64,000 bases of DNA from Alphaproteobacteria bacterium (GTDB lineage Bacteria > Pseudomonadota > Alphaproteobacteria > DSM-16000 > Inquilinaceae): positions 47,368-111,367 of the forward strand of contig JANQSN010000041.1 in NCBI GenBank assembly GCA_028284045.1, written 5' to 3'. Shown here one piece after another: positions 29,410-38,235 of this stretch (positions are counted from its first letter, which is position 1; each line of letters opens with the position of its first letter). The notes beneath the pieces are model-generated. The model saw only the letters and a program-made list of their open reading frames with translations. It was not told where the DNA came from and made no database searches. A program made the position numbers and the translations under genes.

Positions 29410-31130
29410 GGCGTGCTCCCGGTTTCGTCGCGCGGTTCCTCGACCCGGCTGCGCAACTGCACCCACAAGGGGCCGAAGCGGAACGGCTGTTCCTCGTGGA
29501 TGTCGACCGGGCTCCGCTTCCCGTCCACGATCTGGATGGCCCGGCCGCTGTGGCGCAGGAAGCAGTGGTTGTTGCCGACCCCGCCGTTCAGATAGCTGGC
29601 CAGGCCCACCGTCGTCGCCTCGGCGGACGGGTTTGTGCGGACGATCCGCACCGCGGTGTCGAGCCAGTCGAGATAGATCGCCGCCGCGTCGGGCGTGGTC
29701 TCGTTCGGATCGATCCAGCGGGTTCTGGCGTAGCGCAGTTGCGACCGAGTAACGCGTATGGGATCGGCGCTTTCGGACGGGCCGAGGCGGAGCGGAATCC
29801 AGACCAGCGGATCGTCGTTCGTGGTGATCAGCGCCCATTCCCGTCGACGGCGGCTGTCCTTGGACCGGTCGAGGTCGCTGGCGGGAAGGAGGCGCAGACT
29901 GCCCCGCAGAATATCGCCATCCCGCCCGATAGGATCGAGCGTGCCGCTGACGTAGCGTACTACCCGCTCGCTCCGGTCAACCAGGCAGACCTCGAACTCG
30001 CTGGTGCGGAGTCCGTCGCTGCGCAGCAGGCGCTCGCCCGTGAAGCCGACGGCGATGCCCTTCACGTCGCGTCCATCACCGTGGTCGGGCAGGAACAGCC
30101 CGAGCACTTCGAGCATATCGCTTGCCTTGTTGCGCACCGGCGTGGGCCGGGAATAGGCGCTGTCGGGGATAAGGCGGACGAGGTCTTCCCGAGAATGGAA
30201 CCTGGCCTCGTAGCAGCCCTCGTAGAATCCCCCCTCCTTGACGACGCGGACGACGGCTTCCTCGTACGGTTCGAGCATTACCCGGGCCTGCTTGTTGATT
30301 GACGGCCCTTCTTTGGGGTTGCTCAAGGTCGCAAGGCGAACCCGCGGCACATGCGAGCCCGGCTCGATCACCAGGGCGCCATCCTTCGGCAGATGGTTCT
30401 CCGGCAGACGGTCCTTCGGCAGGTAGGGCAGTCCGGCGGCCCCGGCGAACTCCTCTGAGAAGGCAATCAACCCGTGCCCTTGGCCGCGGCGCCAGCGCAT
30501 AGGCTCCTCGTCGCGACCATCCGGGGCTTTCGGGAGGTGCCCTTGCTCGTCGCCCTCGTTCGTGATCCAGCGGACATTGCCGCAGGGTGGTGTCGGGCGG
30601 GTGTCGAACAGCGTGCCGAACAGCAGGGCCGTCTCGCCGTTGGGCGCCGGGACGGATTGGATACTGAACTCCAGTTTGCGATAGGCCAGCGGCGCAAAGA
30701 AGGCGGGGAGGATCAAGCTCAGGCTGTCGGCCAGCGCCCGCGGGCCCACCACGACGAGGTTCTCGTAGGGCACGGCCTCGTGAAACACGCCCAGCGGGTC
30801 GGCGACGATGTCGATGGCCGTGATCCTGTTGAGCTGCTTGCGGATCGTTTCTTCGCGATTTTCGTGTGCAAGACCGACGTGAAGCGCGTCTGAGGGTCTG
30901 GTGAAGAACTTGACCATGTCACTGAATATCAACCTTTTAAGTCGATCGAAGATCGGCTCCTGCCGGTTCTTGTCTGACAGATCGATGCGCATGAAGAGTC
31001 GGTGATCGGGATTGATAGACGGAAGCTGTGGCGTAATCGCCCCCACGGCTTGGCCGGTTTCCTCTACGACGACGGGATCCTTGACATCCCCGGGATCCGG
31101 CCGAGTGGCGCTGAAGCTCGGGACTGTCAT
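29406..31130 (-). CDS. Uncharacterised soluble protein with possible FHA-like C-terminus
   Basis: 574 residues from ATG 31130, 4-bp overlaps at both ends. No signal peptide or membrane helix, so cytoplasmic. The C-terminal ~65 residues (LASYLNGGVGNNHCFLRHSG, IQIVDGKRSPVDI, PFRFGPLWVQLR) follow the strand order of FHA domains: a glycine turn, N-x-H, a short strand, an S-P turn and a closing F.FG strand. The consensus arginine is missing, so this is tentative. Actinobacterial wall operons pair FHA proteins with RodA and PbpA, which makes the idea worth testing. The remainder is unassigned. Confidence 0.75.
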   Translation of the reverse strand: MTVPSFSATRPDPGDVKDPVVVEETGQAVGAITPQLPSINPDHRLFMRIDLSDKNRQEPIFDRLKRLIFSDMVKFFTRPSDALHVGLAHENREETIRKQLNRITAIDIVADPLGVFHEAVPYENLVVVGPRALADSLSLILPAFFAPLAYRKLEFSIQSVPAPNGETALLFGTLFDTRPTPPCGNVRWITNEGDEQGHLPKAPDGRDEEPMRWRRGQGHGLIAFSEEFAGAAGLPYLPKDRLPENHLPKDGALVIEPGSHVPRVRLATLSNPKEGPSINKQARVMLEPYEEAVVRVVKEGGFYEGCYEARFHSREDLVRLIPDSAYSRPTPVRNKASDMLEVLGLFLPDHGDGRDVKGIAVGFTGERLLRSDGLRTSEFEVCLVDRSERVVRYVSGTLDPIGRDGDILRGSLRLLPASDLDRSKDSRRRREWALITTNDDPLVWIPLRLGPSESADPIRVTRSQLRYARTRWIDPNETTPDAAAIYLDWLDTAVRIVRTNPSAEATTVGLASYLNGGVGNNHCFLRHSGRAIQIVDGKRSPVDIHEEQPFRFGPLWVQLRSRVEEPRDETGSTP

Positions 31131-32134
31131 CCCGTGAACCTCTCCTGCACCAACCGTATGGCTACGGCCAAACCGCTGCGATCCCATCTCGTCGGTGCGG
31201 TCAGCCGCCAGAGAAGAGGGCGTAGGTTGAAGGGAGCGGCAGGTTCCCATGCCGCGGTATCGATCGGCAGGGTGAAGGCCTGCACGCCGCGCCGCGCCAT
31301 GTCCTGCGTCAGCCCGCTCAACCGATAATCCCATGCGGCGTCGACCTGCGCCTCGACGTCCGCCCAATCGTCCCGGCTTGGCGCTATCGCCTGCTCGGCA
31401 TGGTCGACCGGTCGATGCGCGAGGGTGAGCTGCCAGGCGTGCAGCGGGTGTATCGGGGGCGAAGGCCGCTGAACCAGGCCGAGGGCGCCGTCGATGGCGA
31501 TGGCCAGGTGCGGTATCCGTCGGCGCGGCAAGGTTCGAAGGTCGCGCGCGGTCTTCTCGAAGTGTTGGATCTCCTCGTGCGTCGGTTCGGAATTGACGAC
31601 GAAAATCGGCAGTACTGCTGAGTGACTCTCCTTAAAATTGAATTGGCCGAGCGTGGTGTGGAGGGTCAGGCTAAATCGGCGTACGCCCTGTGCGATGGCG
31701 CTCATCGGCCACCAAGTCGGATGCCAGCCGGCGAATGTCAGCGGATCGCGCCGCTGCAGCACGGTGTCGTTGTCTTGCCGCCCTTGCTCTTGCTCGAACC
31801 CGAGGCAGCACGCCGGATCGGTATCGCCGACGGGGGTGTCGAACGGGTGGTGTGCCGTCAGCCCGTCGATCGCCGCCCGCTTGAGCACCTCCAGCCGAGC
31901 CGCGTTGGTGCCGATCAGCACGATGCACCGCCGCGCGGGCCTGGTGCGGCCCTTGTCGTCTGCCGACGCCGGGTCGGGGGCCGCCTTGGCGCGGTCTTCC
32001 GTCGTGGCGCCGTCTTTCACGCCCGCGCCGTCAGCGACCTCCGCGCCGTCTGCCGCCGCAGGACCTTCTTCCGCCGTCGAAATCTCGTCCTGAGGTGCGT
32101 CGTCGGGCGGGATCGTGTTCTCGACCATCGTCAT
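31127..32134 (-). CDS. Uncharacterised soluble protein
   Basis: 335 residues from ATG 32134, 4-bp overlaps at both ends. The first ~65 residues are acidic and Ala-rich (probably disordered). A hydrophobic strand CIVLIGTNAARLEVLKRAAI (~70-89) opens a folded domain, and AVLPIFVVNSEPTHEEIQHFE (~168-188) looks like a second core strand with a helix, giving a Rossmann-like or vWA-like impression, but no Walker A or MIDAS motif is present. Conserved-looking tryptophan clusters (GWHPTWWPMS). No family recognised; cytoplasmic. Confidence 0.75.
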   Translation of the reverse strand: MTMVENTIPPDDAPQDEISTAEEGPAAADGAEVADGAGVKDGATTEDRAKAAPDPASADDKGRTRPARRCIVLIGTNAARLEVLKRAAIDGLTAHHPFDTPVGDTDPACCLGFEQEQGRQDNDTVLQRRDPLTFAGWHPTWWPMSAIAQGVRRFSLTLHTTLGQFNFKESHSAVLPIFVVNSEPTHEEIQHFEKTARDLRTLPRRRIPHLAIAIDGALGLVQRPSPPIHPLHAWQLTLAHRPVDHAEQAIAPSRDDWADVEAQVDAAWDYRLSGLTQDMARRGVQAFTLPIDTAAWEPAAPFNLRPLLWRLTAPTRWDRSGLAVAIRLVQERFTG

Positions 32135-33981
32135 GGCCCGGTCGGCTCGTCGTCGATCCCGAGCGATCGGTCGGCAAGAACCTTTGCCTGTTCGACCCCG
32201 CCGGAAATGAGCGCGGCGACGAATCCGCCAGCGTGGCTGCCGGCGACGCCAACCTCCAGCAACAACATGGCACGCCGAGCGTCATCCTCGCTAAAATCGG
32301 CGACCGTGTAGGCTGCGGCACCTGTGCGCGTCTTCAGCGCCATCTCATAGCGAGAATCGTCTTTTAACGATTGGTCAACCTTGTAGAGAACGCCATAAGC
32401 TTCACTTCCATCTTCTATTTTAGCGATATTTGCGAGAAGAAGTACGCCATATTCCGGGGCATGCGCAAGAACCCGCCACAGGCACAGCATCAGCACGCGG
32501 CGCCGCACCTCCGATGGCTCCCGGATGCTGGCCCAGAACTCTCGTTGGAAGAGACCCGGACCCGACAGGGGATCACTCGGCCCGAGGCTCTCCGGCTGAA
32601 CGGTAACGCGCTCCGCCAACCATCTTGGCGCGGGGGGAGTGCCGCCAAGGAGATTGTAGTCCCATTGGGGCACCTCCGGTCGGACGATCCCTACTCCGGC
32701 GAGCGCTTCCTCGATCCCTTTCCCGTCGATTTGCGCGGCGTGGTACAGTAATTGATCGCCAACATCCTCCCCCGTCTGACCGGCGACCCTGGCAGCATGC
32801 GCTGTCCTGGCAGCCTGGGCGGAATCGGCGTCGTTGGCGATTCTGGCGATCTCTGCGGTGAGCTTGCCGAGCGCTTCCTGCCTGTCCGCATTCTCGCGAT
32901 TGGCGTCTTCGATCTCCTGCATGGCGCGACGCATGTTCGCGAAGACTTCGTCGGGATGAGATATCTGGCCGTTCTTGACGGTCATGGGCTTGTCCATCGA
33001 CACCTCCAACTTTCTTTCGCCCACAAAGATCTTTAACCTATTGATATTGGAGAGATTTTGCAGGGCGACAGTGTCGTCTTCCTGCACCAGAAACGGATCG
33101 AGCCAGATCTCGTAGCTGTCCGGCACCAGACCATAGGCGGCGAGGTTGGTGTCCGCGATCCGCGTAGCGATGAGCATCGGCTCTGCCCGTTTCTGGTGCC
33201 ACGCGGCTTCCGTCTTGCGCTCCGGCCATAAGATTTCAAGCTGATTGAGCGACCGTTCTGCGGCTCTGTACTCGGCTTCTTGGGCATTTATTATCTTTTG
33301 AACGCCTTCGTCGGAGAGATGGCTGAGATATGGCTTCTCATGCCTCAGGTATTTTGGCCTCTCCAACTTGGGAATGCTGTTATCTTTTATTGCCATTTCG
33401 CGCTTGAAATCATCTTTGTCCGCGAATTGGCACACCGCTTCGATTGTTCGGGTGAGCGTGGGCAGTAGCGCGGCGAAGGGCGTGGGCGAGAATATCTCGT
33501 GCTCTCTCCTGAGCTGCACGACACCCGACCACAAGCCGGACGGCCACTGCTCGGCAAGGACGGGGTAGGGGGGCGCGTCGCCCAAAGCGGTCGTCAGAAG
33601 GAGGCGCTGTCTGACCAACACGCCGCCATAGGTCGGCTCCGTCATCAGGTGCAACTGCACCTCGAAGGCACTCGACGGCCCACCAAGGCCGACGAAGGGC
33701 CATGGTGCCCGGTGCACCGCACCGGCGCTGTCCCTCGCAACGATCTCGAAGACCTGGATTCCCGGGGGATCCGCCGGCGGAACGGGGAGGTGCCACGCGC
33801 TGTAGCCCTCCGGTAGGCCGTAGAAGGCGGCGGGCAGATCAAGCGGTTCCGCGAACGTCCTCGTATCGCGGTCTATGACATCGGTGATCGTATGGTCTCG
33901 CCACCAGACCTGGACGTGCGTGCCGAGACCGGCCGGCGCCGTGCGCACGTCCAGGTCTTCGACAGCACCGTTTCCGTCCAT
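32131..33981 (-). CDS. Uncharacterised soluble protein, first gene of the wall-synthesis operon
   Basis: 616 residues from ATG 33981, chosen over a GTG at 34011 because AGGGG lies 6-7 bases upstream. No signal peptide or membrane helix. The N-terminal ~200 residues look beta-rich (HVQVWWRDHTITDVIDRDT, FEVQLHLMTEPTYGG). A charged helical segment lies at ~350-410 (EVFANMRRAMQEIEDANREN, EALGKLTAEIARIANDADSA), then a helical C-terminus with VRRRVLMLCLWRVLAHAPEYG. G+C drops noticeably in 32340-32470 and 33010-33420, unlike neighbours. No family recognised. Confidence 0.75.
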   Translation of the reverse strand: MDGNGAVEDLDVRTAPAGLGTHVQVWWRDHTITDVIDRDTRTFAEPLDLPAAFYGLPEGYSAWHLPVPPADPPGIQVFEIVARDSAGAVHRAPWPFVGLGGPSSAFEVQLHLMTEPTYGGVLVRQRLLLTTALGDAPPYPVLAEQWPSGLWSGVVQLRREHEIFSPTPFAALLPTLTRTIEAVCQFADKDDFKREMAIKDNSIPKLERPKYLRHEKPYLSHLSDEGVQKIINAQEAEYRAAERSLNQLEILWPERKTEAAWHQKRAEPMLIATRIADTNLAAYGLVPDSYEIWLDPFLVQEDDTVALQNLSNINRLKIFVGERKLEVSMDKPMTVKNGQISHPDEVFANMRRAMQEIEDANRENADRQEALGKLTAEIARIANDADSAQAARTAHAARVAGQTGEDVGDQLLYHAAQIDGKGIEEALAGVGIVRPEVPQWDYNLLGGTPPAPRWLAERVTVQPESLGPSDPLSGPGLFQREFWASIREPSEVRRRVLMLCLWRVLAHAPEYGVLLLANIAKIEDGSEAYGVLYKVDQSLKDDSRYEMALKTRTGAAAYTVADFSEDDARRAMLLLEVGVAGSHAGGFVAALISGGVEQAKVLADRSLGIDDEPTGP

Positions 33982-34417
33982 TTTGCGCCCCTGTTCCCGC
34001 CCCTTTATCACACCGAGGGCCTTGTTTGGGCATCATAGTTGTATTCGTGTCTTCCATGAAACCAGAATCAGCAGGATTTGAGCGGGAGGGGCCTCTGCAC
34101 AAAAACGCTCATTGCGAACGACTGAAGAATCAAGGAATTAATTAATGAGATTTCAAACGAGCCAATTTACCCTCTGACGCTCCAAATGTCTCTGACGATA
34201 ACCATTTTTAGAGAGTTTCGAAGATTTTTTTACCAAAAGATTCATGTGATTCAGCGTGATCACGCGATTACCGAAGAATCTGCATCAAGACCTCGCCTGA
34301 AATTGCGCTAGCGAGCCCGTCGAGCGCGTCGCGGGCCCGGGGCGACAATTCCGTCGGAGCCCCGATGGTCATCCCGTGCTACCCTATCGATCCCGAAACG
34401 ATTTCGGGTCCCGTCTC
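33982..34417. other. AT-rich divergent region between the wall-synthesis operon and the histidine kinase gene
   Basis: About 430 bases. The part from 34080 to 34290 is strikingly AT-rich for this genome, with several A and T runs (for example TTTTTTTACCAAAAG near 34226). It must contain the promoters for the six-gene operon (minus) and for the kinase (plus). I found no confident -35/-10 pair and no gene. Confidence 0.6.
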
Positions 34418-35332
34418 ATGGCACCCTCGACCTTCAGCCGTCCCGTTAAACCCCTCCGGCAAGGCCACAAGGGCGCGCTGATGGCGCGCTATTCCGAGCA
34501 GCTCGGCACGCTGCTCGGTTGGCGCAATCGCGAACTGGCGTTGCTGGCGGCGAATATGCGCGCAGAGCAGGCGGCGGAGGCGGCGCGGCTGTCGATGTTG
34601 AGTGCGGAGGCCGCGAACCAGGCCAAGACCGTCTTCCTGGCCAGCATGAGCCATGAGTTGCGCACGCCGCTCAATGCGATCATCGGCTTTTCGGAGATGA
34701 TGCGGGCCGATCTCGGCGACGAAGCCCGGCTGGAATCCCATCGCGGCTATGTGCAGGATATCCACACCGCCGGCATGCATCTGTCCGCCCTGGTGACGGA
34801 GGTGCTGGAATATGCGCGGATCGCGGCCGGCCAGGTCGACCTGCGCGAGAGCGAGCTGGACCTCGGGCCCTGCATCGACGACAGCGTGTCGATGGTCCGC
34901 CATACGCTGGAGGAGAAGGCGCTTCGTCTGGAGCGGGACCTGTCGGACGACTTCCCCCGGCTGCGCGCCGACGGCACCAAGCTGCGGCAGGTGCTGATCA
35001 ACCTTCTGTCCAACGCGACCAAGTTCACCGCTCCCGGCGGTCGGATCGCTGTCGAGGCGTTTGTGGCGGCCGAGGGCGAGCTGGCGATCGATGTGGTGGA
35101 CACCGGTGCCGGCATCGCCGAGGCGGATCTCGCCCGCGTGATGATGCCCTTCGGCCGCGGAGAGGGTGCCGGCCAGGGGCACTATGGCGGGGCGGGCCTG
35201 GGGTTGCCGATCAGCCGGGCCTTGATCGAGCAGCATGGCGGCAGCCTGGCGCTCGACAGCACGCTCGGCGTCGGCACCCGCGTCAGCATCCGCTTGCCGG
35301 CGGGCCGCGCGGTGGTGAGAAATCCGGGCTAG
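34418..35332 (+). CDS. Soluble histidine kinase (HisKA + HATPase)
   Basis: 304 residues from ATG 34418; GTG 34376 and ATG 34481 are alternatives and the ribosome sites do not decide. No membrane segment and no PAS domain; a helical lead (~25-70) precedes the H-box [23 protein letters not shown] with His79. N-box [11 protein letters not shown]1 DTGAGIA, and G2 [10 protein letters not shown] are intact, so it should autophosphorylate. No response regulator is encoded nearby. The H-box sequence is of the PleC/DivJ-like type common in Alphaproteobacteria. Its ligand and partner are unknown. Confidence 0.9.
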   Translation: MAPSTFSRPVKPLRQGHKGALMARYSEQLGTLLGWRNRELALLAANMRAEQAAEAARLSMLSAEAANQAKTVFLASMSHELRTPLNAIIGFSEMMRADLGDEARLESHRGYVQDIHTAGMHLSALVTEVLEYARIAAGQVDLRESELDLGPCIDDSVSMVRHTLEEKALRLERDLSDDFPRLRADGTKLRQVLINLLSNATKFTAPGGRIAVEAFVAAEGELAIDVVDTGAGIAEADLARVMMPFGRGEGAGQGHYGGAGLGLPISRALIEQHGGSLALDSTLGVGTRVSIRLPAGRAVVRNPG

Positions 35333-35333
35333 C

Positions 35334-35366
35334 GCGGTTTGGACTGACCGGGGTCAGCCAAACCGC
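35334..35366 (+). repeat. Intergenic hairpin after the histidine kinase
   Basis: GCGGTTTGGACTGACC pairs with GGTCAGCCAAACCGC (one base bulged). It begins two bases after the stop and is followed by TCTATCATCTTGTTTTGACGC. It may act as terminator. Bounding TAGC/CTCTA and the following TTGTTTTGACGCGTTTTCC stretch look like a dispersed alphaproteobacterial intergenic repeat rather than a gene-specific site. Confidence 0.6.
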
Positions 35367-35445
35367 TCTATCATCTTGTTTTGACGCGTTTTCCGAGTCG
35401 CCGGGCGGGTCCCTCCAGCTTGAAGATGCTCTAACGAGGACAGGA

Positions 35446-37107
35446 ATGTCGCAAGACCCTGGGCCGGCGCCGACCGGCGATGCGGATCTCGTGATCGGTC
35501 GGATCGTCTCGATCGCCGGCTCGCAGATCATCGTGGTGTTGGAGGATCAGCCGGGCGAGAGCGCGCCGTCACCGTCGCCACCGCCTCCACCGCAGGTCGG
35601 TTCGGTGGTGCGGATGCGGGCGCGGGACAGCGTCGTCTTCGGCCTGGTCACCGGGCTCAACATCCCGATCCCCGCCATGGCCGCCGGCGAGGCGGAGATG
35701 AAGATCATCGAGGTCGAGCTGTTGGGCGAGGTCGTCGCCGGCGAGGCCATCACCGAAGACGGGGGCGCGCCGTCGCCCTTCCTGCGCGGTGTCTCGGTCT
35801 ATCCGGGCCTCGGCGAGCCGGTCTACGCCGCCAGTGCGGAGAACCTGCGCACGGTCTATGCCCGACCCAGCATCACCTGCGTGCCGGTGGGCACGGTACA
35901 CAACGACCGCAACGTCCCGGCCTATCTGTCGGTCGACGACCTGCTGGGCCGGCACTTCGCCGTCCTCGGCTCCACCGGCACCGGCAAGTCCTGCGTGGTG
36001 GCGCTGATCCTGCGCCGCATCCTGACCCAGATCGCCGCCGGCCATGTCCTGGTGATCGACCTGCACAACGAGTATTCCCACGCCTTCGGCGACCTGGCCG
36101 AGGTGCTGACCCACGAGAATCTCGACCTGCCCTATTGGCTGCTGAACTTCGAAGAGATGCGCGAGATCATGGTCAGCGCGCGCGGCAGCCAGCCGGAGGT
36201 CGAGGCGGCCATCCTGTCCGACACGATCCTGGAGGCCAAGCGCATCCTGGCCGCCGGCACGGATGCGGTGGAGTGGATCACGGTCGACACGCCCGTCCCC
36301 TACCGGCTGTCGGATGTGGTGCGGCTGTTGGACGAGAAGATGGGCCGGCTGCAGCGCCCGTCGGACACCGAGCCCTATCTGCGGCTGAAGGCGCGGTTGG
36401 CGACGCTGTCCAGCGATCGTCGTTACGCCTTCATGTTCCCGGGCATCACGGTGCGCGACAACCTGGCGGCGATCCTCGGCACGCTCTACCGCGTGCCGAC
36501 GCGCGGCCGGCCGATCACCATTCTCGATCTCTCCGGCGTTCCGTCGGAGGTGCTGGACGCGGTGGTCTCGCTGATCTGCCGGATGACTTTCGACTTCGCC
36601 CAGGCCAGCGACCAGCAGGTACCGGTGCTGCTGGTCTGCGAGGAGGCGCATCGCTACGCCCCGCTGGACGCCGCGCTGGGCTTTGCCAGCACCAAACAGG
36701 CGGTCGGCCGGATCGCCAAGGAAGGTCGCAAATACGGCGTGTCGCTCTGCCTGGTCAGCCAGCGCCCGTCGGAGCTGGCGGCGGGCATGCTGGCCCAGTG
36801 CAACACGATCCTGGCGCTTCGGCTGTCCAACCAGCGCGACCAGGACTTCGTGCGCGCCACCTTGACGGAGTCCGGTCTGGGGCTGGTGGACAGCCTGCCG
36901 TCCTTGCGCGACCGCGAGGCGATCGCCGTCGGCCAGGCGGTCTCGGTGCCCTTGCGGCTGTTCTTCGACGACCTGCCGCCGCATCAGCGGCCGAAGAGCG
37001 GGGCGGCGTCCTACGAGGACGCCTGGGGCAGCGAGGTCGATGCCGGCCCCGTGCTCGACGCCGTCGTGCGCCGCATGCGCCTTCAGGGGTCGCTGCGGTT
37101 GTCCTGA
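35446..37107 (+). CDS. HerA/DUF87-type hexameric ATPase
   Basis: 553 residues; GAGGACAGGA precedes the ATG. The N-terminal HAS-barrel-like domain (VIGRIVSIAGSQIIVVLEDQ) is followed by a proline stretch at 43-49. Walker A GSTGTGKS (~175-182), Walker B LLVCEEAHRYAP, and the VGRIAKEGRKYGVSLCLVSQRPSEL sensor/arginine region are characteristic of HerA helicase-translocases. The usual partner nuclease NurA is not encoded nearby, as is common for solitary bacterial HerA proteins. It probably moves DNA in repair or in defence; the exact role is open. Confidence 0.9.
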   Translation: MSQDPGPAPTGDADLVIGRIVSIAGSQIIVVLEDQPGESAPSPSPPPPPQVGSVVRMRARDSVVFGLVTGLNIPIPAMAAGEAEMKIIEVELLGEVVAGEAITEDGGAPSPFLRGVSVYPGLGEPVYAASAENLRTVYARPSITCVPVGTVHNDRNVPAYLSVDDLLGRHFAVLGSTGTGKSCVVALILRRILTQIAAGHVLVIDLHNEYSHAFGDLAEVLTHENLDLPYWLLNFEEMREIMVSARGSQPEVEAAILSDTILEAKRILAAGTDAVEWITVDTPVPYRLSDVVRLLDEKMGRLQRPSDTEPYLRLKARLATLSSDRRYAFMFPGITVRDNLAAILGTLYRVPTRGRPITILDLSGVPSEVLDAVVSLICRMTFDFAQASDQQVPVLLVCEEAHRYAPLDAALGFASTKQAVGRIAKEGRKYGVSLCLVSQRPSELAAGMLAQCNTILALRLSNQRDQDFVRATLTESGLGLVDSLPSLRDREAIAVGQAVSVPLRLFFDDLPPHQRPKSGAASYEDAWGSEVDAGPVLDAVVRRMRLQGSLRLS

Positions 37108-37131
37108 GCGGCCGGGCCGGGCGCGCCGGAG

Positions 37132-37153
37132 CCGCGGCGTGGTGCCGCCGCGG
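37132..37153. terminator. G+C-rich hairpin between convergent genes
   Basis: CCGCGGC (37132-37138) pairs with GCCGCGG (37147-37153) in the 52-base gap between the convergent HerA and dps genes. There is no T-run on either side, so it is at best a weak bidirectional terminator. Confidence 0.35.
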
Positions 37154-37159
37154 TCCTCG

Positions 37160-37633
37160 TCAGGCGATCAGGCTGCGCAGCATCCAGGCGGTCTTCTCGT
37201 GCACCTCCAGCCGGCCGGTCAGCATGTCGGCGGTGCCGTCGTCGCCGGCGGCGGCGGCCTTGGCGCTGGTCTCCCGCGCGATCCGGATCACCGCCTCATG
37301 GCCGTGGACGAGTTGACGGATCATGTCCTCCGCCCGCGGCACGCCGGTCTCCTCGGTGATCTGGGTCAGGTCGGCGAACTGCGCATAGCTGCCCGGGGCA
37401 AAGGCGCCGAGCGCGCGGATCCGCTCGGCCAACAGATCCACCGCATCACGCAGCTCGATGTAATGCTCCTCGAACATCTCGTGGAGCGTCTTGAACATCG
37501 GGCCGGTCACGTTCCAGTGGAAGTTGTGGGTCTTCAGATAGAGGGTGTAGGTGTCTGCCAGAACCTTTGAGAGGCCCTCGGCGATCTCGTGGCGCTGCGG
37601 TTCGGCGATACCGATGTCGATGGCGATGGCCAT
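37160..37633 (-). CDS. dps: Dps-family ferritin-like DNA-protection protein
   Basis: 157 residues. [31 protein letters not shown] carries the inter-subunit ferroxidase ligands (His, His, Asp/Glu) typical of Dps; the C-terminus [15 protein letters not shown] is the usual last helix. The dodecamer stores iron and shields DNA from oxidative damage in the cytoplasm. A palindrome matching the Irr/ICE box lies 96-110 bases upstream (37729-37743), suggesting iron control. Confidence 0.95.
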   Translation of the reverse strand: MAIAIDIGIAEPQRHEIAEGLSKVLADTYTLYLKTHNFHWNVTGPMFKTLHEMFEEHYIELRDAVDLLAERIRALGAFAPGSYAQFADLTQITEETGVPRAEDMIRQLVHGHEAVIRIARETSAKAAAAGDDGTADMLTGRLEVHEKTAWMLRSLIA

Positions 37634-37728
37634 GGCTGAATCTCTCGTTCTTTGAGTCTCTTCCGGGGGGCTTTTTCAGGGCACTCAGTCGATATGGGGA
37701 TGTCCAGTGCCCGGGCAACCGCATGAGA

Positions 37729-37743
37729 TTAGAATCATTCTAA
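37729..37743. promoter_or_regulatory. Irr/ICE-box-like iron-control element upstream of dps
   Basis: TTAGAATCATTCTAA, a perfect 7-1-7 palindrome. The Irr/ICE motif in Alphaproteobacteria is TTTAGAA-N3-TTCTAAA; here the core and the right flank (TTCTAAA) match and the left flank has A for T. It is the only such site I noticed in the window. Confidence 0.65.
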
Positions 37744-37782
37744 ACTCTGCCATGCGCGTCCGGCATGCCCGCCGCGCGCCGC

Positions 37783-38235
37783 CTATGCCGGCTCGGCGAT
37801 CCGCATCACCGTCTGCTGCATCTGCGCGGTGTGCACTTCGCGGCCGCCGTCCAGCGCATGCACGGCGACGGTGCAGATGCTCAAGGTGCGGCCCGCCTTG
37901 ATGCAGCGACCCGTGGCGCGCAGCCGCTCGCCGCGGCCGGGCGCCAGATAGTTGATCTTGAACTCCGCCGCCAGCACCTCCGAGCCCGGTGGCAGCAGGC
38001 TGAGCGCGGCGAACCCGCCGGCGCTGTCGGCGATGGTCGCGGCGACCCCGGCATGGAAGAACCCGGTCTGCTGCAACAAGCCGGGATCGTGCGGGATCTC
38101 CACGATCGCCAGCCCCGGTTCCGGCACCGTCAGCGTGGCCTTCAGCGTGGCCAGGATCGGTTGGCGCGCGAAGCTCTCGCGGCAGCGCCGGCGATAGTCC
38201 GGCGTCTCGTCGGCCGCGGTCGGAAGATCGGTCAT
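37783..38235 (-). CDS. PaaI-family (hotdog) thioesterase
   Basis: 150 residues, single hotdog domain. GFFHAGVAATIADSAGGFAALS (~58-79) is the HxGxxxxxxD-type active-site stretch of PaaI-like acyl-CoA thioesterases, and VLAAEFKINYLAPGRGERL follows as in the family. Probably hydrolyses small aromatic or medium-chain acyl-CoAs. Its start overlaps the mgtE stop by 4 bp, so it is translated with mgtE; no functional link is obvious. Confidence 0.9.
   Translation of the reverse strand: MTDLPTAADETPDYRRRCRESFARQPILATLKATLTVPEPGLAIVEIPHDPGLLQQTGFFHAGVAATIADSAGGFAALSLLPPGSEVLAAEFKINYLAPGRGERLRATGRCIKAGRTLSICTVAVHALDGGREVHTAQMQQTVMRIAEPA

Noticed and set aside
27139..29595. An 818-residue plus-strand frame opposite the transpeptidase gene
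   Set aside because: Antisense shadow; the minus-strand protein has all three PBP motifs.
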